Shown: positions 18,585 through 28,837, counted from the first letter of the stretch. The stretch: 64,000 bases of DNA from Flavobacteriales bacterium (GCA_028281825.1 JANQJC010000087.1:44309-108308), one strand, 5' to 3'. Made by a program: numbers and translations. The notes: generated by a model from the sequence alone, not told the origin.

Positions 18585-19919
18585 CTACTGTGCGAAATAG
18601 TTTTTCACTTCTCGTATCACATCGTTGCCGTTAACGAAAAGCATCAGGGTTAATAAAATTGCAATGCCCACATAAGTGCTCCACTCCATTACTTTCTCGC
18701 TAGGCTTTTTACCACTTATCATCTCATAAAGCAAAAACATTACGTGACCACCGTCAAGGGCAGGGATAGGTAGGATATTCATTAATGCCAATACCAATGA
18801 TAGGAAAGCGGTGATATTCCAGAAGAACTCCCATTCCCATTCTGATGGGAATATCTTAGCAATGGTGATAAAACCACCTAATTTTTCATAGCCTTTATCA
18901 AGTACAAAGAGCAATTTGATTTGCTTTATATAATTATTGAGTGTTTCGTAGGCTTTCTCCATGCCACGTGGGATGGAAGCCAAAAAGCTATACTCAATAG
19001 TATTCATTTCAAAGCCTAGCTCTTCATAATCGCCCAATGGGGCTATCCCCAGCAGGCCGCTTTCAGGAACGGTAACTTTTATTCTTTCTTCTTTATCATC
19101 ACGGATAATATTTACCAGTATGGCGTCGCCTTTGTAACTCTGTAAAGCATCTTTAAACTGGTCGAAAAAAAGAATAGTGGAGTCGTTAATACCTACTATC
19201 CTATCCCTTTTCTTTAAGCCGGCAGCCTTAGCCTCCGACTCTTTGGCAAATTGAGCGATAACGAATGGTATCCTTGGGGTTATCATCCTCTTGGAGTTGA
19301 CCATCTTATCTTTCATACCAGTAGGTACTGCTAATTCCATATTCTCACCATCGCGTTCAATTTGGATGGTAGAGACATCATCTAAAATAAGCTTAAGTGG
19401 TATTTGATTAAAGTTGTCAATTTCTTGGTTGTCAAGGCTTAGGATTTTGTCACCGCTATTAAGCCCAAGCTCTATGGCAGTTGAGTCGGCCACGATACCA
19501 TATTTGGCATTTTTTGCCGGCAGGTATTGTTCACCATAGATATATACTACACAAGCATAGATTATCACTCCCAGTATGAGGTTTACGGTTACTCCGCCAA
19601 TCATGACGATGAGCCTTTGCCAAGCAGGTTTTGAACGAAACTCCCAAGGTTGTGGGGGCTGTTTCATTTGCTCCTTATCCATGCTCTCATCAATCATCCC
19701 TGATATCTTAACATAGCCGCCCAGCGGTAACCAACCAAGGCCATATTCAGTCTCACCTTTTTTAATTTTGAAAAGAGAAAAACCAGGATTAAAAAACAAG
19801 TAAAACTTTTCTACCCTCATGCCAAATAGCTTAGCAGCCAAAAAGTGCCCCATCTCATGCAATACTATAAGTATTGACAGGCTAAGGATGAATTGAGATA
19901 CTATTATTATAACGTCCAT
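18585..19919 (-). CDS. rseP: RIP metalloprotease RseP (site-2 protease)
   Basis: 444-residue inner-membrane zinc protease that cuts membrane-embedded substrates such as anti-sigma factors during envelope stress and clears leftover signal peptides. The zinc-binding HEMGH occupies residues 21-25 in the first helix. It is followed by the conserved GLGWLPLGGYVKI segment, two PDZ-like domains in the middle (SGDKILSLDN; KKRDRIVGIND), and the third zinc-ligand/LDG motif NILPIPALDGGHV near the C-terminus with the last helices. Length matches the family. Its ATG overlaps the Dxr stop (ATGA type), implying translational coupling. The dxr-rseP neighbourhood is common in bacteria, which supports both calls. 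Confidence 0.96.
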   Translation of the reverse strand: MDVIIIVSQFILSLSILIVLHEMGHFLAAKLFGMRVEKFYLFFNPGFSLFKIKKGETEYGLGWLPLGGYVKISGMIDESMDKEQMKQPPQPWEFRSKPAWQRLIVMIGGVTVNLILGVIIYACVVYIYGEQYLPAKNAKYGIVADSTAIELGLNSGDKILSLDNQEIDNFNQIPLKLILDDVSTIQIERDGENMELAVPTGMKDKMVNSKRMITPRIPFVIAQFAKESEAKAAGLKKRDRIVGINDSTILFFDQFKDALQSYKGDAILVNIIRDDKEERIKVTVPESGLLGIAPLGDYEELGFEMNTIEYSFLASIPRGMEKAYETLNNYIKQIKLLFVLDKGYEKLGGFITIAKIFPSEWEWEFFWNITAFLSLVLALMNILPIPALDGGHVMFLLYEMISGKKPSEKVMEWSTYVGIAILLTLMLFVNGNDVIREVKNYFAQ

Positions 19920-21085
19920 CAGCAGTTAATCAAATTAGCTATCAGTTTTCTTGTTTCTTCGTCGGTCTGCACGTAATCTTCATACACTGGTTTTTCAACA
20001 AAACCTATCTTTTGTATGCACTCTTCTATAAAGTCTGACATCTCAAGAAAACCAATCTTATCTTTCAAAAATGCATCTACAGCCACTTCATTTGCAGCGT
20101 TCAGGATACATGGCATATTTCCACCCTTTTCTAAGGCTTGATAGGCCAATGCAAGATTACGAAAAGTTTTAATATCAGGCTGCTCAAAGGTGAGGGCATG
20201 GTAGTCCAAAAAATTAAATCTCGGGAAGTCTGACTTCAACCTTTTTGGATAGCCCAGGGCATATTGTATGGGCAATTTCATGTCAGGTAAGCCCATTTGT
20301 GCTTTCATTGAGCCATCTTCAAATTGTACGATAGAATGGATAATGGACTGAGGATGCACAATCACGTCAATTTGTTCGGGCTTAAGTCCAAATAGCCACT
20401 TAGCTTCAATTACTTCCAGCCCTTTGTTCATCATACTAGCCGAGTCGATAGTGATTTTAGCTCCCATGTCCCAGTTGGGGTGCTTAAGCGCTTGCTCTTT
20501 GGTTACTGTCGTCAGGAAGTTCCTATCCTTGCCCCTAAATGGTCCGCCAGAGGCCGTCAGGTATATTTTCTCGATAGGGTTATGAAATTCACCAGTCAGG
20601 CACTGGAAAATGGCTGAGTGCTCTGAATCAACTGGATAAATATTCACAGCATGTTCTTTAGCTAGTCCTGTAATCAATTCACCAGCTACTACAAGTGTTT
20701 CCTTATTGGCTAATGCGATAGGTTTACCCGCTTTTATTGCGCTAATAGTTGGTTTCAGACCTGCATAACCCACTAAAGCTGTAAGTACGACATCAATTTC
20801 TTCCATCTCAACCACCTGGGCAATGGCATCAACACCTGCGTATACTTTTATGCCAGCATCCCACAAAGCATTCCTTACTTTCTCAAATTTAGTTTCATCA
20901 CCAATGACTACCGCATTGGGTTTAAACTTGAGAGCTTGCTCAATAAGCAAGTCGCAATTGCTGTTGGCAGTTAGTACTTCCACCTGAAAGCTATCAGGAT
21001 TGGCAGCAATTACATCTAAAGCTTGAGTGCCTATGGAGCCAGTTGAGCCGAGAATGGCTATATGTTTTACAGAAGAATCAATCAA
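19919..21085 (-). CDS. dxr: 1-deoxy-D-xylulose 5-phosphate reductoisomerase
   Basis: 388-residue cytoplasmic NADPH-dependent enzyme of the MEP isoprenoid pathway, converting DXP to 2-C-methyl-D-erythritol 4-phosphate. Visible: the NADPH fold start ILGSTGSIGTQALDVI, the metal and substrate region VDSEHSAIFQCL, LTASGGPFRG, and the signature HPNWDMGAKITIDSASMMNK followed by GLEVIEAKWLFG. All catalytic blocks are intact and the length is typical. The only start that keeps the Rossmann strand near the N-terminus is a TTG; no ATG lies in reach. The bases just upstream belong to an approximately 60-base gap to the GH3-like gene. It is first in the row dxr-rseP-unknown. Confidence 0.97.
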   Translation of the reverse strand: MIDSSVKHIAILGSTGSIGTQALDVIAANPDSFQVEVLTANSNCDLLIEQALKFKPNAVVIGDETKFEKVRNALWDAGIKVYAGVDAIAQVVEMEEIDVVLTALVGYAGLKPTISAIKAGKPIALANKETLVVAGELITGLAKEHAVNIYPVDSEHSAIFQCLTGEFHNPIEKIYLTASGGPFRGKDRNFLTTVTKEQALKHPNWDMGAKITIDSASMMNKGLEVIEAKWLFGLKPEQIDVIVHPQSIIHSIVQFEDGSMKAQMGLPDMKLPIQYALGYPKRLKSDFPRFNFLDYHALTFEQPDIKTFRNLALAYQALEKGGNMPCILNAANEVAVDAFLKDKIGFLEMSDFIEECIQKIGFVEKPVYEDYVQTDEETRKLIANLINC

Positions 21086-21147
21086 GGTGCTTGCAAAATA
21101 AGCTGCAAATTTATGAAAATAGCCTCGTTAGAGGATTAAAATTTGGG

Positions 21148-22644
21148 TTACAAAGCGTATTTACTTAGCTCGTCTGCAATTTCTCGGTCATTTGTTAACC
21201 GAGGGATTTTGTTTTGCCCGCCAAGCTTGCCTCTTGATTTCATCAATTCAATAAAGGCGTCTTTCTTCAAAGAAGTTATTACAAGTGGTTGAAGTATCTT
21301 ACCTTCAATGAGGTCTTTGTAGTATATGTTCTTGTCTTGCAGGGCTTTATCTATCTTAAGCCTGAAACGGTCCATATCAGACGGTTCTTTTGAAAATACA
21401 ATAAACCATTCATGGTAAGGTAATCCAGATTGAGGGTTAACCTGAGGGGCGACCGAGAATTCGGCAACTGCTATATCTTCACCTTCAGAAGCCACTTTTA
21501 AAGCATGTTCCACTTCTTCGGCTATCACGTGCTCACCAAAAGCAGATGTATAATGCTTGATGCGCCCACTCACAATTACCCTATAGGGGTTTTTTGAAAC
21601 AAATTTTACAGTATCACCAATGCTATAACCCCATAAACCTGCATTATTATTAACGATTAAAGCGTAGTTCACTCCAACTTCTACATCTTTCAATGATAGT
21701 CGGGTTGGGTTATCGTTAAAGAACTCATCAGCTGGAATGAATTCGTAAAAGATGCCTGAATCGGTAATGAGCATCATGCCTTTTTCGGTCTGGCTGTCTT
21801 GGTAGGCAAAAAAACCTTCCGAGGCTGGAAAAAGCTCAATAGAGTCAATTCTTTTACCAATCATGCTTTCAAACTTGGCTCGGTATGGTTCATAATTAAC
21901 ACCACCGTAAACAAAAAGGGAAAAGTTGGGGAAAATATCTTTTATCTTTTTACCACCAGTTTTCTCCTGAAGCCTTTCGAAATACATTTGCACCCAAGAA
22001 GGAATACCACTTATCAGAGTCATATCTTCTTTTAAGGTTTCATTACAAATGGTATCTACTTTTGTTTCCCAGTCCTCAATGCAATTGGTATCCCAGGTAG
22101 GCATTCTATTTCGTTGGAGATAGTCTGGTACATGGTGCATTGAAATCCCAGACAATCTACCTGTTGGGATTGCATCACTTGTGTCTAATACGGGACTCCC
22201 TGAAAGGAATATCATTTTACCATCAATGAAGCTAGCATTACCTGTTTCAGCTATGTAGCATAAAAGGGCGTTACGGGCAGAGTTAATGTGATTGGAAATG
22301 GACTCTTTAGAGATAGGGATGTACTTAGCGCCAGAAGTTGTTCCAGAAGTTTTAGCGAAATAAATGGGTTTACCTTTCCAAAGGATATCTGGCTCACCCT
22401 TTACCATTTGCTCTATGTATGGTTTTATATCTTCATAATCATGGATAGGCACATTGGCTTTAAAATCCTCATAGGTCTTGATATTGCTAAAGTTGTGCTT
22501 GTGTCCAAAAGAAGTATTGGCCCCGCCAGCAATCAGTTCTTGCAAAACCTTGTTTTGATTTGCAATAGCAGTTCTGCTTGCAGCCTTAATTTTCTTGGCT
22601 ACAACTTTAGCAAACAACTTACCTAAAAGGGATTTTAATCCCAT
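21148..22644 (-). CDS. GH3-like acyl-adenylating enzyme
   Basis: 498-residue member of the GH3 (auxin-responsive promoter family) branch of ANL adenylating enzymes. In plants these enzymes join amino acids to acyl hormones. Bacterial members are widespread and their substrates are mostly unknown, so a carboxylate-activating or amide-forming role is inferred. Motifs seen: the ATP loop AKTSGTTSGAKYIP, the middle motif FVYGGVNYEPYR, and the hinge region VIVSGRIKHYTSAFGEH followed by EEVEHALKVASE. There is no signal peptide. Length is at the bacterial average. The gene sits alone on the minus strand between a terminator and dxr. Confidence 0.88.
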   Translation of the reverse strand: MGLKSLLGKLFAKVVAKKIKAASRTAIANQNKVLQELIAGGANTSFGHKHNFSNIKTYEDFKANVPIHDYEDIKPYIEQMVKGEPDILWKGKPIYFAKTSGTTSGAKYIPISKESISNHINSARNALLCYIAETGNASFIDGKMIFLSGSPVLDTSDAIPTGRLSGISMHHVPDYLQRNRMPTWDTNCIEDWETKVDTICNETLKEDMTLISGIPSWVQMYFERLQEKTGGKKIKDIFPNFSLFVYGGVNYEPYRAKFESMIGKRIDSIELFPASEGFFAYQDSQTEKGMMLITDSGIFYEFIPADEFFNDNPTRLSLKDVEVGVNYALIVNNNAGLWGYSIGDTVKFVSKNPYRVIVSGRIKHYTSAFGEHVIAEEVEHALKVASEGEDIAVAEFSVAPQVNPQSGLPYHEWFIVFSKEPSDMDRFRLKIDKALQDKNIYYKDLIEGKILQPLVITSLKKDAFIELMKSRGKLGGQNKIPRLTNDREIADELSKYAL

Positions 22645-22699
22645 GTGAGTTTAATCTTAGTGGAGCGTAAAATTAGAAATTTAGGGAAGTTAGGTATAA

Positions 22700-22726
22700 A
22701 AAAAGCCCTGAATTTCAGGGCTTTTT
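22700..22726 (-). terminator. Terminator after the hydrolase pair
   Basis: A-tract, GCCCTGAA, TTCAGGGC, then a T run: a stem of at least 8 bp flanked by A/T tracts. It lies 19 bases downstream of the stop of the second CocE-like gene on the minus strand, and it is symmetric enough to act both ways. Confidence 0.88.
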
Positions 22727-22744
22727 ATCAAGCGTATTTTGGCC

Positions 22745-25700
22745 TTATTTTTTAGTGAATTTTTGAGAAGATCTGTTTCCAGTCTTTTCATCTAGTATTT
22801 CAACTATATATAAACCAGAAGCAAAAGCACCTACATTCAACTGGAAAAGGTTTCCAAGTTTTTGTTCTGTTGTAATCAACTTGCCTTCTATGTCGTAAAC
22901 AGATAAAGTATATTGACTGATTTCTTCAATTGCTACTTTCAATATATCCTGCGCAGGATTTGGATATACTGACATGTTTGCCACATCTTCATTCTCAGGC
23001 ACAGAGATGGAATATCCGCCTTTGTACACAGGTAGGGAAATGTTGCACTGATATTGGTCAGAAATTGCAATCCTTTGAGTGGCTACCCTTGGTGACATTT
23101 CAACCCCATTGAAGATATAAGTTCTGCCATCTCCTGGCTTCCTACGGAAGAATTCACCATCATTGATAGGTAGGTTTGGATTAACCTGCCAACGGTTGTA
23201 AAGGCTGCTGCTTATAATAATCTTGATTCTATGTCCTCTACCAAAGGTATATGCAATAGGCAGTACTTGGAATACATAGTCTTCCACTTTGCCTATTTCT
23301 ATATTCTCAAATGGTATTTCATCAACAGCATAAGGCCATATTTGATCCCATTCAGGGTGTTCAACCAAGGCTTTTGCATATTCTTTAGCTCTTGCATTCA
23401 CACAACCTTCCGTCACGAAATACTCTCTGCCGTCAGGATAGACATCAATTATCCTCACAAAGAAATCTGTATCTGTAGGGCCTGTAAGTACGCCGCCGGG
23501 ATTAGTTTTGGCATAAAGTGTACATACTGGAAAGCCAATAATACACATAGAGTCCTGGTCTATCGGGGCGCTTGTGTATTGAGCTAAACCAGGCCTATCT
23601 ACAGTGTATTCGGCGTATCTAGGGTCTTTAATGTTAAACTGGCCCTGGCTGTTACGTTCTCCGTCTGGGGTGCGAACAATCATGTTAGCACCACCAATAC
23701 ACCTGATTGGGTCATCTGGGTCGTGGATATAAATGTTATAACCTTCATCTGTTGTGGGAGCAATAGTGTCTAAGGTTCCATTTTTGTGCATATACCAATT
23801 TTCCATTTCAACATAAGGAGCTCCCAATGGGAAGGTATCTGCTTTGAACCAATAATTGCTTAGTGATGAATTCTCGATAACGGTAGAGTCGTTGTTTGGT
23901 CCGATTACATAGAACCTCACATTGGCTACATCACTTTGGTCGTCAAAGTCGCGATACTCAATGCTTGAAATCTCTCCTGGCTCCCAACCTTGAACTACTG
24001 GGTTGCCCGTAGCTGGAACATCAATGTTTACTGTATCTCTTGGTATCCCTGTGTTTCCAGGGATAATATCAAGAGGCAGTCCGTTCAATCCTCCTGAGCC
24101 GTTCAAGAAACCAAGTAACTCATTGAAAGACATCTTGTAATCAACAGCAGGAACTCTCACCTGAGAAACCCCATAGATAGGAAGGGTAACTGTTTGCCAT
24201 GTTCTTCCTTCTGGTATAACAGCTTTGGGCTCGCCTAAATATTGATCGGGTTGGTAGTTAAGATTATAACGGAACCAAGCAATTACTTCAGATTTTAGTA
24301 CTGTAGTGATTGGTATTTCCTCTCCTTCAAAGTCGTCGAAATTGACACCCAATAGGTCTCCAATATTTGAAGGGTATGTTCTGTCGCCCGTTTTTACTTC
24401 ACCAATAGTTTGATGAGCCCATGGCCCAATCACTATTTTTTGTTTTCTATTGTTTCCTTTAGCTGGGTCAAGAAACCTTCTCATGTATGCCCAGGTTTCT
24501 ATTTGTCCATCAATAAAGATATCCCACCAACCAGTAACATGGTAGGCAGGTACTTCCATATTAGAGTAACGGTTAAAAGCACCATCTATTTGCCCTTCGC
24601 CATTGGCATCAACACGGGCACGGCTAATATCCATCTCAGCACGGCCAATTGCGTTTGGGTAGTATCCGCAAGGGCCTAGTTGGCCATTTTCATCAGGGTA
24701 GCGCATAGACACAAAGTGGTCAATAGCCAGGTTTGCAGCTTCAAACTTATTTTGCTGATAAGTTCTTGGTACACCATTGAATGTTACAGTCTTTGGTAAG
24801 TCATAGTCAAATGAGGAGTGAATATCATTATGCGTTGCAGTAGCAGTATCAAACTGGGCAGCAATAGCCTCGTCTTCAGGTATGCGCTCATCTTCAGTAC
24901 CAGTAAAAATCTGACCTTTTAACCAGCCAGTCACCAGCCTGTCTCTTAATACACCATTACCAAAACCAGTGCTCTTGTAAAATTCACCTGGGGCTACAAT
25001 TGGTAAGAGGCACTTTAAGCCCGGTTGGGTTGGGTCAACTCTGTGGGCAGCAGCAGCTTGGTACTGGTTATATCCCAGAGCCGATGCGCCGAGCATACCA
25101 ATGCGGCCATTAATCATCAAATCGGTCGTTTCATTTATTCCATCACCATCCAAATCATAATCGCGCATCAGGCTGTCTGTAATAAACTTAATAGAATTAT
25201 AGCCATCCTCATGTTTGTTTCCATTCTTTGGGTCACTTGGCAATGTGCGATCAAGAACGTGTTGCCAGTTAGGATGATATGGATTCTTGTCCCAAGAGTC
25301 ACTCAAAAGAGGCAAGTAAACGCCTTCTGATGTGTAGCGCCCACGCATATCTTGAACTGCGTAAGCATAACCCAATGTTGTAATTACAGGCCCTTCATCA
25401 TTATTGCCATTTCCTTTATCATAGGGTGTGCGAGAGAATATCAATGGCAACTGATAAGGGTTGGGGTTGGGTTGTCCGTTGATAGAATCGTATACCAGGA
25501 ATTGTGTGCCTTTTCGCAGTAGTTCGATGTCCACTGGTTCAGCGCCAGGGATTGGAAGTGTAAAGCTCACAATAAGGCAATCCCTTAATATTGGCAAGTA
25601 TATGTCGGTGTATAACTTAACACCATCTGGCATTACAAACGGCACATTGATACTCGTGCACAATTCCTGAAAGTTATCAAGTTGACCGTTGTTTTCCCAA

Positions 25701-25771
25701 GGTTGCGTTTGGGCGTTCACCAAAAAAGGCAAGGCCATGGTGAGAAAGAAAAGTCTAAAAGCTCTAGACAT
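22745..25771 (-). CDS. Secreted CocE/NonD-family hydrolase with T9SS type A tail (second in pair)
   Basis: 1008 residues. Signal peptide to about VNAQ; an S15/CocE-type alpha/beta hydrolase core with catalytic Ser230 in LGASALGY; the acid-bearing GWWDIFIDGQ; and the histidine motif IGPWAHQ. These are followed by the jelly-roll X-Pro dipeptidyl-peptidase C-terminal domain. The last 75 residues are a Por-secretion tail (YPNPAQDILKVAI...ASGLYIVEI), so it is T9SS cargo, released or attached at the surface. An EF-hand-like loop DLDGDGINETTD (206-217) lies just before the nucleophile elbow. The chain is much longer than ordinary CocE (about 570). The substrate is unknown: esters, amides or peptides are possible. 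It starts 24 bases after its paralogue's stop, so the two form an operon. Confidence 0.88.
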   Translation of the reverse strand: MSRAFRLFFLTMALPFLVNAQTQPWENNGQLDNFQELCTSINVPFVMPDGVKLYTDIYLPILRDCLIVSFTLPIPGAEPVDIELLRKGTQFLVYDSINGQPNPNPYQLPLIFSRTPYDKGNGNNDEGPVITTLGYAYAVQDMRGRYTSEGVYLPLLSDSWDKNPYHPNWQHVLDRTLPSDPKNGNKHEDGYNSIKFITDSLMRDYDLDGDGINETTDLMINGRIGMLGASALGYNQYQAAAAHRVDPTQPGLKCLLPIVAPGEFYKSTGFGNGVLRDRLVTGWLKGQIFTGTEDERIPEDEAIAAQFDTATATHNDIHSSFDYDLPKTVTFNGVPRTYQQNKFEAANLAIDHFVSMRYPDENGQLGPCGYYPNAIGRAEMDISRARVDANGEGQIDGAFNRYSNMEVPAYHVTGWWDIFIDGQIETWAYMRRFLDPAKGNNRKQKIVIGPWAHQTIGEVKTGDRTYPSNIGDLLGVNFDDFEGEEIPITTVLKSEVIAWFRYNLNYQPDQYLGEPKAVIPEGRTWQTVTLPIYGVSQVRVPAVDYKMSFNELLGFLNGSGGLNGLPLDIIPGNTGIPRDTVNIDVPATGNPVVQGWEPGEISSIEYRDFDDQSDVANVRFYVIGPNNDSTVIENSSLSNYWFKADTFPLGAPYVEMENWYMHKNGTLDTIAPTTDEGYNIYIHDPDDPIRCIGGANMIVRTPDGERNSQGQFNIKDPRYAEYTVDRPGLAQYTSAPIDQDSMCIIGFPVCTLYAKTNPGGVLTGPTDTDFFVRIIDVYPDGREYFVTEGCVNARAKEYAKALVEHPEWDQIWPYAVDEIPFENIEIGKVEDYVFQVLPIAYTFGRGHRIKIIISSSLYNRWQVNPNLPINDGEFFRRKPGDGRTYIFNGVEMSPRVATQRIAISDQYQCNISLPVYKGGYSISVPENEDVANMSVYPNPAQDILKVAIEEISQYTLSVYDIEGKLITTEQKLGNLFQLNVGAFASGLYIVEILDEKTGNRSSQKFTKK

Positions 25772-25795
25772 ATTTAAAAGTATTGGTTAATGTTT

Positions 25796-28700
25796 TTATT
25801 TAACTGTAATCTGTTTTGTAGTTTTTTCTTTGGTGTTAGTGTCCATTACCTGAACCAAATACGTTCCATCAGCTAATGCTTCAACATTTAGTGTAGTCCT
25901 ACCGCCTTTAAATGTGATAGGATTCATTGCTAGTTTACCGACGATGTCAAAAATAGAAGCTTCGTAGTTTGATTTTCCATCAACGCCTATATTAATCTCA
26001 GTAGTAGCTGGGTTAGGGTACACAGTTATTTCCGGACCATTAACATTATCTGGTTCTTCAACAGCCACATAGGTACCTGTATAAATAGGTAGATCGATGT
26101 GAGTATCATATTGAGGCGAAAAAGCAACCCTTTGTGTAGCTACTCTTGGAGTCATTTCTACACCATTATATATGTACGTTCTGCCATCTCCAGGTTTTCT
26201 GCGGAAGAACTCACCATCGTTGATAGGTAAGTTTGGATTAACCTGCCAGCGGGTGTATAAGCTACTGCTTATCAATATCTTCATCTTATGGCCATCACCA
26301 AAGGTGTAGCCAATAGGCAGCATGTTAAATACATAATCTTCCACTTTGCCTATTTCTATATTGGTAAATGGAATGTCATCATTCTCAAAAGGATATCGCT
26401 CACCATCTGGGTTTTCGGCTACAGCTCTGGCATATTCTTTTGCTCTTGCATTCACACAACCTTCGGTTACAAAATATTCTCTTCCATCAGGATAAACATC
26501 AACAATCCTGACAAAAAAGTCAGTATCGGTTGGGCCGGTTAATACACCACCAGGATTTGTTTTGGCGTATAAGGTCACCTTAGGGAAGCCCAAGATACAA
26601 AGTGAATCAGAAATAAGGCCAGTCTCAAATTGGATTACACCAGGCCTGTCTATAGTGTACTCCGCATACCTGTCATCCTTCAAGTTGAACTGCCCTTGGC
26701 TGTTTCTCTCACCATCAGGAGTACGCACAATCATGTTAGCACCACCTACGCAACGAATAGGGTCGTTGGGGTCGTGCACATATATTTTGTAACCTTCATC
26801 TGTGGTAGGAGCAATAGTATCTAAGGTTCCATTTTTGTGCATGTAATATTTGGTGCGTGTAATATTTCCAGTATTCTCAGGAAGTGGGAAAGTGTCTGAC
26901 GCTAACCAATAATTACCCTTATTTGCGTTTTGAGGTAAGTTGTCATCATTAGGGCCTACGACGTATACCCTAACATCCGGCACATCAGCAGGGTTTCCAA
27001 AATCGCGATATGGAATGCCTGTTACCGAGTTGTTGTCAAGACCTTCAACAAGTGGGTCACCAAAGGCTGGTATATCAACAGTTACAATAGAAGTGTCATA
27101 GCCAATTAATGAAGAACCAACTACAGTTTCAATCTTCACATTACTTACTCCCCCTGTACCATTTAGTAATCCAATAAGTTCTTCAAATTTTAAAACCAGG
27201 TTTTCAGCGGGAAGCCTCAGTTTGATGTCCAATAAACCTTCGGAAAAAGCAGTGTAATTCTTGCTTTCGGGGATTACCGCTTTTGGCTCACCAAGATATT
27301 GGTCAGGCTGGTAGTTAAGATTGTACCTAAACCATGAAATAATCTCAGAATTGAGCGCCTTTGCTACTGGAATATTATCCTGATTATCGAAGTCTTCAAA
27401 ATTGATACCCAAGATGTCGGTAACATTATCAGGATATATGCGGTCACCAGTTTCAACCTGTCCCATAGTTTGATGTGCCCAAGGACCAACAACTAGTTTT
27501 TGCTTCATCTTATTGCCCTTTGCCGGGTCAAGGTGCTCGCGCATTTGTGCCCAGGTTTCTATTTGCCCATCAATAAATATGTCCCACCAGCCTGTTAAAT
27601 GGTAGGCAGGCACTTCCATATTGGTGTATCTGCTTATAGTTCCATTTATATCACCTTCTCCATTAGCATCTACCATTGCACGGCTAATATCCATCTCAGT
27701 GCGGCCTATTGAATTAGGATAATATCCGCATGGGCCAAGTTCACCTGTTTGTGAGTCAGCATATCTCATAGATACAAAGTGGTCAATAGCCAAATTAGCG
27801 GCATCAAATTTATTTTGCTGATAAGTTCTTGGAACACCATTGAAAGTTACCGTTTTTGGCAGGTCATAATCAAATGATGAATGGATATCATTTTGAGTCG
27901 CAACCGCTGAGTCAAATTGAGCAGCAATTGCTTCATCTTCTGGGATGCGCTCATCTTCTGTTCCTGTAAATATTTGACCCTTTAACCAGCCAGTTACCAG
28001 GCGGTCTCTCAAAACACCATTGCCGAAACCTGTACTCTTGTAGAAGTCACCAGGGGCAACAATTGGCAAAAGACATTTTAAACCAGGTTGTGTTGGGTCA
28101 ATTTTATGGGCAGCAGCAGCCTGATATTGGTTGTAACCCAATGCAGATGCACCAAACATACCAATACGACCATTGGTCAATAAATCAATAGTATCAATTA
28201 CTCCATCAAAATCGAGGTCGTATTCCCTTGTCAAATCATTTATGATATACTGGATGCTATTGTATCCATCTTCATGCTTGTTTCCGTTTGTAATGTCTGT
28301 TGGGGCAGTTTTGTCAAGAACGTGTTGCCAGTTGGGGTGATATGCATTTTTGTTCCAGGAGTCACTTAACAATGGAAGGTAAACACCTTCTGACGTATAG
28401 CGCCCGCGCATATCCTGCACTGCATATACATAACCCAGCAGAGAAATAACTGAGCCTTCCACATTTCTTCCGTCCCCTTTCTTATATGGTGTTCTTGAGA
28501 ATACCATTGGTAATTGGAAAGGGTTAGGGTTAGGTTGCCCATTGATGGAATCATACATGATGATTTGGGTGCCTTTTGGTATCAGTTCAAGGTCGCGAGT
28601 GAAATCACTTACTCCAGGGATAGGAATAGTTATGGGCACAACCAGGCAATCTTGCACTATTGGTAGATAAATATCGGTATACAGCTTAATGCCATCTGGC

Positions 28701-28837
28701 ATTACAAATGGTACCGTGTAAGAAGTTGAGAGTTCACTGAAGTCGTCAAACTTGCCATTGTTTTCCCATGACTGTTGGCTGAAAGAAACTGACGCTAAGC
28801 CAAATAAAGCTAGTGAAGTAAGTATAATTTTTCTCAT
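25796..28837 (-). CDS. Secreted CocE/NonD-family hydrolase with T9SS type A tail (first in pair)
   Basis: Paralogue of the next gene, about 1013 residues from the ATG at 28835-28837. The frame stays open to 28969, but only the inner ATG gives a normal signal peptide (MRKIILTSLALFGLASVSFS). It has the same order of parts: hydrolase core with nucleophile motif FGASALGYNQYQ, GWWDIFIDGQ, GPWAHQ, jelly roll and a C-terminal sorting tail (YPNPATTEINIGV...DGTYLVQV). The Ca-type loop is kept as DLDFDGVIDTID. Identity to its partner is very high through the catalytic half. It is low in the stretch between the PKAVIPE motif and the GIPYRDF-type motif, and in the tail. So the duplication is followed by local divergence, perhaps of substrate specificity (inference). 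Confidence 0.88.
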   Translation of the reverse strand: MRKIILTSLALFGLASVSFSQQSWENNGKFDDFSELSTSYTVPFVMPDGIKLYTDIYLPIVQDCLVVPITIPIPGVSDFTRDLELIPKGTQIIMYDSINGQPNPNPFQLPMVFSRTPYKKGDGRNVEGSVISLLGYVYAVQDMRGRYTSEGVYLPLLSDSWNKNAYHPNWQHVLDKTAPTDITNGNKHEDGYNSIQYIINDLTREYDLDFDGVIDTIDLLTNGRIGMFGASALGYNQYQAAAAHKIDPTQPGLKCLLPIVAPGDFYKSTGFGNGVLRDRLVTGWLKGQIFTGTEDERIPEDEAIAAQFDSAVATQNDIHSSFDYDLPKTVTFNGVPRTYQQNKFDAANLAIDHFVSMRYADSQTGELGPCGYYPNSIGRTEMDISRAMVDANGEGDINGTISRYTNMEVPAYHLTGWWDIFIDGQIETWAQMREHLDPAKGNKMKQKLVVGPWAHQTMGQVETGDRIYPDNVTDILGINFEDFDNQDNIPVAKALNSEIISWFRYNLNYQPDQYLGEPKAVIPESKNYTAFSEGLLDIKLRLPAENLVLKFEELIGLLNGTGGVSNVKIETVVGSSLIGYDTSIVTVDIPAFGDPLVEGLDNNSVTGIPYRDFGNPADVPDVRVYVVGPNDDNLPQNANKGNYWLASDTFPLPENTGNITRTKYYMHKNGTLDTIAPTTDEGYKIYVHDPNDPIRCVGGANMIVRTPDGERNSQGQFNLKDDRYAEYTIDRPGVIQFETGLISDSLCILGFPKVTLYAKTNPGGVLTGPTDTDFFVRIVDVYPDGREYFVTEGCVNARAKEYARAVAENPDGERYPFENDDIPFTNIEIGKVEDYVFNMLPIGYTFGDGHKMKILISSSLYTRWQVNPNLPINDGEFFRRKPGDGRTYIYNGVEMTPRVATQRVAFSPQYDTHIDLPIYTGTYVAVEEPDNVNGPEITVYPNPATTEINIGVDGKSNYEASIFDIVGKLAMNPITFKGGRTTLNVEALADGTYLVQVMDTNTKEKTTKQITVK

